From: an uncultured Oscillospiraceae bacterium
GTDB lineage: Bacteria > Bacillota > Clostridia > UBA1212 > SIG427
Assembly: GCA_902465325.1 (NCBI GenBank)
Contig: CABQMV010000074.1
Location: 1 to 10,379 of the forward strand
Reading direction: 5' to 3'
DNA length: 10,379 bases
Part shown: positions 5,852-10,379 of the stretch, in pieces
Layout of the letters: every line of letters begins with the position of its first letter
How positions within the stretch are numbered: position 1 is the stretch's first letter
Made by a program: the position numbers and the translations under genes
The notes under the pieces: generated by a model
Database searches by the model: none
What the model was told of the DNA's origin: nothing
Seen by the model: the letters and a program-made list of their open reading frames with translations, nothing else

Positions 5852-7442
5852 AGTCTGCATGGTTGATCACTAACATATCCCCCACTTCTAACAGCGTATT
5901 TCCGTTAGGAATAATAACTTCATTTTCCCGTATAATCAAAATAATCAGCGCGCTTTCTTTTTGGGGAAGCTGAGAAATCATTTTGCCGTTCAGTTCGCTG
6001 TCGCGGGTAATCTTCTTTTCGGACAGCTGAACTCCTTCAATTTTACCCGGAGATTTTGCGCTCAGCAGTAAAGTATCATTCTGAAGCAGCAGCGTTTCTC
6101 CCTTGGGCACCAGCTTTTCATCTGCCCTTTGCAGCATAACCAAAAGGGTGTCAGGCGGCAAAATAACATCCTTCACCAGAGAATTGCACCAGGGATGTTC
6201 TTCCGGAACCGTAAACTGAATAAATTGGACCGGGACCTCACTGCTGTAATCGGAAAAGGTTTTCATAACATCTTCCTGTTCATCAATCATATTCAGCTTT
6301 TTGGATAAAAAGGGCAGGAGAGAACCCTGCAGCAGAATAGAAAACAGTACAATACAAAAAGTAATATGAAAAATATCTCTGTCTGAAGCTGTATTCATAG
6401 TTGCCATTACTGCAAACACGATAGAAGCGGCGCCTCTGAGTCCCGCCCAGGAGACGATAAGCTTCTGTGAGATTTTACTGCGAAAGGGAGCGAGAAGGGT
6501 AAAGACGGCCAAGGGACGGGCGGCAAAGGTCAGGAATAGAGCAATGACCAACGCCGGCAAAGCAACCTTGGGGAGCTGCGACGGAAATGACAGCAGTCCC
6601 AACAAAAAGAAGAGAAGCATTTGCATAAAACCGGTCAGTCCGTCAAAGAAAGGGACCAGTGTTTTTTTATTTTTGATATCCGCATTACCTAATGCAATTC
6701 CTACAATATATGTACTCAAATATCCGTTCCCTCCCAAAACAGAGGGAACCGCGTAGGACAGTACCGCTACAGCCGTTACAAAAACAGCATCAAACCCGGC
6801 GGAAATTTTTATTTTGCGCATCAGTTTTATAGACACAAACGCAATACCGGCTCCGAATAAGATTCCATATGTCAGCTGTGCAAATATCATATAGACAATT
6901 GCTGTTCCGCTTGCGGTTCCTTTCATAGCAGACAGCAGAATTACTGTGAGCATGTAGGAAAAAGGGTCATTGCTGCCGCTTTCCAATTCCAAAAGAGAAG
7001 CTGTGTTATATTTCAGATTCAGCCGTTTTGACCTTAAAATGGAAAAGACAGAGGCGGCGTCGGTAGAGCCGATTACAGAGCCAATCAAAAAACTTTCCAG
7101 CCAATCAATCCCCAGGGTAAAATGGCAGAAAAGCCCTACAAGGCCGGAGGTCATCATTACTCCCAGGCTGGACAGCAGAACTGCCTTCACCGCTGTGGGT
7201 CGTGCCTGTTTCCAATTTGTTCCAAATCCTCCATAAAACATAATAAAAAGAAGCGCGACAGAGCAAATTTGTTCTGCAAATGCATAGTTATCAAAATGAA
7301 TTTTTACGATTCCATCAGAACCAAAGAACATTCCCAGTACAATAAAAGCAAGCAGGGCAGGAATTCCCAGCTTACTGGATACTTTATTTAAAAAAACGCA
7401 GGAAAGCATAACCGCAGCAGTTAAAAGAAGGTAAATTAACAT
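5850..7442 (-). CDS. CPA1-family cation/proton antiporter (NhaP2/CvrA-like) with two RCK_C domains
   Basis: The 530-residue product has about twelve membrane spans over residues 1-385 and a cytoplasmic tail. The transport core shows GSTDAASVF (Asp128) and LESGSNDP (Asn158-Asp159), the pair that carries ions in the NhaP/NHE superfamily, plus SWAGLRGAASIVFA. The tail holds two tandem TrkA_C/RCK_C-like beta units, around 395-460 (LVKDVILPPDTLLVMLQR) and 465-530 (GNTLLEVGDMLVI). This is the architecture of K+/H+ antiporters such as NhaP2; the ion (K+ or Na+) cannot be fixed from sequence. I choose the ATG at 7440-7442 because GAGAGGAG lies 6 nt before it; an upstream in-frame ATG at 7472 has no such signal. 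It is divergent from nagA and convergent with the PTS gene. It probably serves pH or potassium homeostasis independently of amino-sugar use. Confidence 0.88.
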   Translation of the reverse strand: MLIYLLLTAAVMLSCVFLNKVSSKLGIPALLAFIVLGMFFGSDGIVKIHFDNYAFAEQICSVALLFIMFYGGFGTNWKQARPTAVKAVLLSSLGVMMTSGLVGLFCHFTLGIDWLESFLIGSVIGSTDAASVFSILRSKRLNLKYNTASLLELESGSNDPFSYMLTVILLSAMKGTASGTAIVYMIFAQLTYGILFGAGIAFVSIKLMRKIKISAGFDAVFVTAVAVLSYAVPSVLGGNGYLSTYIVGIALGNADIKNKKTLVPFFDGLTGFMQMLLFFLLGLLSFPSQLPKVALPALVIALFLTFAARPLAVFTLLAPFRSKISQKLIVSWAGLRGAASIVFAVMATMNTASDRDIFHITFCIVLFSILLQGSLLPFLSKKLNMIDEQEDVMKTFSDYSSEVPVQFIQFTVPEEHPWCNSLVKDVILPPDTLLVMLQRADEKLVPKGETLLLQNDTLLLSAKSPGKIEGVQLSEKKITRDSELNGKMISQLPQKESALIILIIRENEVIIPNGNTLLEVGDMLVINHAD

Positions 7443-7519
7443 GATGAACTCCTCTCTTAGACAGTTTACCATATATTCTATTCTTCAACAAGAAATGAAT
7501 CACAGTCTGCTTTCTGACA

Positions 7520-7548
7520 TTGCGAAGCCAGGCCTTTTCGGTTATAAT
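7520..7548 (+). promoter_or_regulatory. nagA promoter
   Basis: TTGCGA (7520-7525), a 17-nt spacer and a consensus TATAAT (7543-7548) precede nagA by about 38 nt. This fits sigma-A-type transcription with a short leader. The intergenic region also contains a small inverted repeat TTCTT-CAAC-AAGAA (7481-7494) on the antiporter side. No recognisable NagR or CcpA site is seen. Confidence 0.7.
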
Positions 7549-7586
7549 TTAAAAGAGAATTTGAGTATAATCCGGGAGGTCCTCAG

Positions 7587-8708
7587 ATGAAAAAATATTA
7601 CCAGTTTAAAAGAATTGCAAATCACACAGAAAATATTATCGCTGTAAACGATGGTATAATAGAAGGCCTTTATTGCCGGCATGAATGCAGTTCGGATCTG
7701 CCCATAATAGATTATGGAGAGCTTATTGCACTTCCCGGTTTTATCGATTGTCATATGCACGGTGCGCTGGGATATGATGCGGCAACCTGCGGCGCTGATA
7801 ATCTTGTAAAGCTGGCTCAGGGGCTGTATATGCATGGAGAGGTCGCTTTCATGCCTACCATACCGGCTGCCCATCCGGAACAAAACCGCAGAGCACTGAA
7901 TGAAATTGAAAAGGCCATGAAAATCACCTGGGAACAGCCCAAAATGGCTAAAATTTTAGGCTGTCATATGGAAGGTCCCTTTCTATGTGAAGCTTATAAA
8001 GGCGCGCTGGATGAGACCGCTTTCTGCGACTGTACCCCTGCCCAGTGGGAACTGCTTGCCGGTGAATATTCTCATCTTGTAAAACGCATCACTGTAGATC
8101 CGCTGAGACCAGGTGTCCTCCAGATGATTCCGCATTTTAAACAGCGGAACATACAGGTCTCTCTGGGACACACAGCTGCCGATGCCGATACAGTAAGCCG
8201 CGCTTTTGCTGCCGGGGCAACGTCAGTAACCCATCTGTATAATGCCATGTCCGGCCTTCACCATAGGAATCCCGGTACCGTAGGAGCTGCGCTGGCAGAT
8301 GATGACAGCTATTGTGAGCTGATTACGGACTTCCTGCACGTAGCGCCTCAAGCGGTAAAAACAGCAATAAAAGCCAAGACACCCAGAAAAATTGCAATTA
8401 TAACAGATTCCTGTCAGGCAGCTGGGATGCCAGACGGAGAATATGCCTTAGGAGGCAGACTGGTGCATGTGGTCAAAGGGGAGGCCAGAATGCCGGAAGG
8501 ACAGCTGGCCAGCAGTACTGTCTTTATGGACAGAGAGCTTCAAAATTTGCTTTCTATAGGGGTTTCTCTGGATGACTGCAGCCTCATGCTGTCGCAAAAT
8601 CCTGCGGATTTATGCGGAGAGGCACGACTGGGAGACCTGTCAGAGGGAAAACTTTTTGCCGCGGTTTTAACAAATGAGGCTGGAAAGCCCCATTCAATTC
8701 TCGACTGA
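7587..8708 (+). CDS. nagA: N-acetylglucosamine-6-phosphate deacetylase
   Basis: The enzyme hydrolyses GlcNAc-6-phosphate to glucosamine-6-phosphate and acetate in the cytoplasm. The 373-residue product is a normal-length amidohydrolase-superfamily NagA. Visible site residues: GFIDCHMHG (His56, His58), HMEGPF (Glu129), SLGHTAAD (His195), THLYNAM (His216), FLHVAP (His251, substrate side) and ITDSCQAAG (Asp274, general base). E. coli NagA lacks the HxH pair and uses one metal; having both His56 and His58 resembles the B. subtilis type with a two-metal site. The ATG follows GGGAGGT with a 6-nt spacer. It is monocistronic, with its own promoter; its last 15 bp overlap the convergent kinase gene. 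It would process the product of the PTS permease if that imports GlcNAc. No nagB is nearby. Confidence 0.93.
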   Translation: MKKYYQFKRIANHTENIIAVNDGIIEGLYCRHECSSDLPIIDYGELIALPGFIDCHMHGALGYDAATCGADNLVKLAQGLYMHGEVAFMPTIPAAHPEQNRRALNEIEKAMKITWEQPKMAKILGCHMEGPFLCEAYKGALDETAFCDCTPAQWELLAGEYSHLVKRITVDPLRPGVLQMIPHFKQRNIQVSLGHTAADADTVSRAFAAGATSVTHLYNAMSGLHHRNPGTVGAALADDDSYCELITDFLHVAPQAVKTAIKAKTPRKIAIITDSCQAAGMPDGEYALGGRLVHVVKGEARMPEGQLASSTVFMDRELQNLLSIGVSLDDCSLMLSQNPADLCGEARLGDLSEGKLFAAVLTNEAGKPHSILD

Positions 8709-10160
8709 GACCGGAAGCTCAAACCAAAATACACTTCCTTTGCCGACTGTACTTCTCACTCCGTAACGGGCATTGTGCAGTTCCAATATATTTCTCACAA
8801 TAGAAAGTCCTAAGCCAGTGCCCACTGTTCCACGCCGGTGATTTTTATCCAGCTTATAATACCGGTCCCATATATTGGGGAACTGTTCTTTGGGAATCCC
8901 CTGGCCAAAATCCTCAAATACTATCCGGACAGTATTTGCAGCAGAATCATATTGCTGACGGACAATAACCTGCTTGTTTTCTCCTGTATAGTTGATTGCA
9001 TTTGTCATTAAGTTATACACGACCTGTGTGAGCTTTACTTCGTCGGCATATACAAACTGATGCTCCTGATAGATAAAGGATAGGGTATAGCCGTTTCGTT
9101 CTATCAGTTTCTGATACCTTTGAATAGTATCAGAAATACTTTGTGTCAAATCAAACCGGCTCAGCTGCAGGCTCATGGTACCGGACTGAAGTTTTGAAAT
9201 ATCCAGGGCATCGTTTACCAGAACAGACAGACGATTGGCTTCGTCAATAATAATTTGTATATTCTCCGGCGTATTTTCTCCGGGAATATCGCGCATGACT
9301 TCTCCATAGCCTGTGATCATTGTCAGCGGCGTACGCATATCATGGGAAATGTTGGCAATCAGATCTTTCCTGAACTGATCTACCTTGGAAAGCTCACTGG
9401 CTGTGTAATTTAGTGTATCGCCCAGCTCTGAGATTTCTTTATCTCCTTTTGTGCTGAACCGCACACTGTAATTTCCCTTAGAAAGTTCTTTTGCAGCATT
9501 ATTGATTGCCACAATGGGTTTGGAAATATGTCTGGACATAAGAAAGGCTATAAACACCGCCAGTATCAGCATAATTCCTGTAATAAAAACTAACTGCAGA
9601 TTAAGAGTCTTTACGGTAGCGGTCACCGGTGCGACCGTTGAATTTACAATAACGGCCACCGGATTTCCGGAAGGGCAGGGGACGATTCTTACATACAGTA
9701 CATTACTCTGGGCCTCTTCTTTTTTTATTTTTATATTATTAGAAGAGGGCAGGTTCTCTAATTCGAATCCCATTTCAAAGGATTCAAAATAGGAGCCTCC
9801 TTTTTGGACAGCTAAATTGTATATCTGTAAAAGGTTATATTGATTGTTGGAGATTTTGTGTATCACACAGTCTCTTATATTATGGCAGTTATATAAAGTT
9901 CCTCCGCTGGAATTGATGACCATGACGCACACATCCTTATTCAGGGCCAGGGCCACAATATAATCTGTCATATCCTTATTTTCCGAATAGTTTTCTGCTA
10001 GGCTGTCCGCGGCAGCCCTGATGTCACGATTCTTTATGAATTTATAAATATCACTGAGAAAGACAACCTGAAACAGCCATAAAAGCGCTATAATAAAAGC
10101 GATAAATATGGCAAAGGCGGTAAAAATTCTCCAGGAAATTTTGATTTTCCTACCCTTCAA
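8694..10160 (-). CDS. Membrane sensor histidine kinase of an OmpR-type two-component system
   Basis: The roughly 488-residue kinase has a transmembrane span (about 11-35), an extracytoplasmic sensor (about 36-188), a second span (189-209) and a HAMP domain (about 210-262). A HisKA domain follows with NISHDMRTPL (phospho-acceptor His273), then an HATPase_c domain: N-box NLMTNAIN (Asn387), G1 EDFGQGI (a DxGxG variant) and G2 GTGLGLSIV (447-455). All catalytic motifs are present. The sensor matches no family I recognise. No ATG lies at the expected start. I use TTG (10158-10160), which overlaps the response-regulator gene by 11 nt and follows AGAGGAG by a long 12-nt spacer. An alternative is an ATC at 10146-10148, which follows AAGGG by 7 nt. 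Translation is probably coupled to the regulator gene. Its 3' end overlaps nagA. Confidence 0.88.
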   Translation of the reverse strand: MKGRKIKISWRIFTAFAIFIAFIIALLWLFQVVFLSDIYKFIKNRDIRAAADSLAENYSENKDMTDYIVALALNKDVCVMVINSSGGTLYNCHNIRDCVIHKISNNQYNLLQIYNLAVQKGGSYFESFEMGFELENLPSSNNIKIKKEEAQSNVLYVRIVPCPSGNPVAVIVNSTVAPVTATVKTLNLQLVFITGIMLILAVFIAFLMSRHISKPIVAINNAAKELSKGNYSVRFSTKGDKEISELGDTLNYTASELSKVDQFRKDLIANISHDMRTPLTMITGYGEVMRDIPGENTPENIQIIIDEANRLSVLVNDALDISKLQSGTMSLQLSRFDLTQSISDTIQRYQKLIERNGYTLSFIYQEHQFVYADEVKLTQVVYNLMTNAINYTGENKQVIVRQQYDSAANTVRIVFEDFGQGIPKEQFPNIWDRYYKLDKNHRRGTVGTGLGLSIVRNILELHNARYGVRSTVGKGSVFWFELPVSVEN

Positions 10161-10379
10161 AACGGTATCCAACTCCTCTGAGTGTAACGACTCTGTGGGC
10201 ATACGGTCCCAAATTTTTTCGGAGCAATTTAATATGAGTATCCAGGGTACGGTCATCCCCGTAGAAGTCATATCCCCATACCTCACTGAGCAGCTTATCC
10301 CGGGAAAGCGCAATGTTTTTGTTTCTCACCAGGAAAAAAAGCAGCTCATATTCTTTTGGGGAAAGATTGATCCTCTGCC
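10150..10379 (-). CDS. OmpR/PhoB-family response regulator, C-terminal part (cut by window edge)
   Basis: Only the last ~75 residues are in the window. They form the OmpR-type winged helix: INLSPKEYELLFFLVRNKN, LSRDKLLSEVWGYDF, the recognition helix DRTLDTHIKLLRKNLG, and the wing ending LRGVGYRFEG. The receiver domain lies beyond 10379. The gene is directly upstream of, and overlaps, the histidine kinase, so the two form a standard two-component operon in which the kinase phosphorylates this regulator. The target genes cannot be told from this window. Confidence 0.92.
   Translation of the reverse strand, partial: QRINLSPKEYELLFFLVRNKNIALSRDKLLSEVWGYDFYGDDRTLDTHIKLLRKNLGPYAHRVVTLRGVGYRFEG

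Noticed and set aside
7461..7500. Promoter for the antiporter gene on the minus strand
   Set aside because: TTGTTG, 17 nt, TAAACT fits poorly and would put the transcription start at the ribosome-binding site.
1..10379. Undescribed defence system, prophage, CRISPR array or integrative element
   Set aside because: No nuclease, integrase, transposase, phage gene, spaced repeat or attachment-site pair was found; the oddities are explained by broken and fused ordinary genes.

Overview
The window looks like chromosomal DNA of a low-to-moderate-GC, anaerobic Gram-positive bacterium, most likely a gut-type Clostridia member (Lachnospiraceae/Ruminococcaceae-like). This is inferred from strong AAGGAGG/GGGAGG ribosome-binding sites, a fused glucose-superfamily PTS permease (EIICBA), a TetR plus ABC-exporter cassette, a DtxR/MntR-type regulator fragment and a collagen-like, spore-surface-style fragment. 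No tRNA, rRNA, CRISPR array, transposase or integrase is visible.

Left part (1-3454) is accessory and heavily rearranged. All genes except the last fragment read leftwards. From right to left they are: a collagen-like fragment fused in frame to the 3' two thirds of a DtxR/MntR-family metalloregulator; an orphan winged-helix protein whose start looks damaged; a terminator; an autoregulated-looking TetR gene whose only well-placed start codon is AUA; and an ABC-exporter membrane domain that stops just where the ATPase domain should begin and ends in a tail resembling the C-terminus of an OmpR-type response regulator. On the opposite strand next to the collagen fragment lies the 3' remnant of a SpoU/TrmH-type RNA 2'-O-methyltransferase. 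At least three independent gene ends are broken here, so I read this as a deletion/recombination scar; an assembly chimera cannot be excluded.

Right part (3455-10379) is orderly core metabolism and sensing. A PTS EIICBA permease gene (+) ends in a strong intrinsic terminator. It converges on a CPA1-type K+/H+ or Na+/H+ antiporter gene with two C-terminal RCK_C domains (-). That gene is divergent from nagA (N-acetylglucosamine-6-phosphate deacetylase, +), which has a good sigma-A-type promoter. nagA overlaps by 15 bp the convergent end of a sensor histidine kinase gene (-), which follows and overlaps an OmpR-family response regulator cut by the right window edge. The PTS permease plus NagA suggest uptake of GlcNAc as GlcNAc-6-phosphate followed by deacetylation to glucosamine-6-phosphate; no nagB is in the window.

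I do not see a coherent new biological system. The most notable signals are the chimeric collagen/DtxR gene, the AUA start of the TetR gene, the hybrid end of the ABC gene, and an unexplained leader hairpin ahead of the PTS gene.
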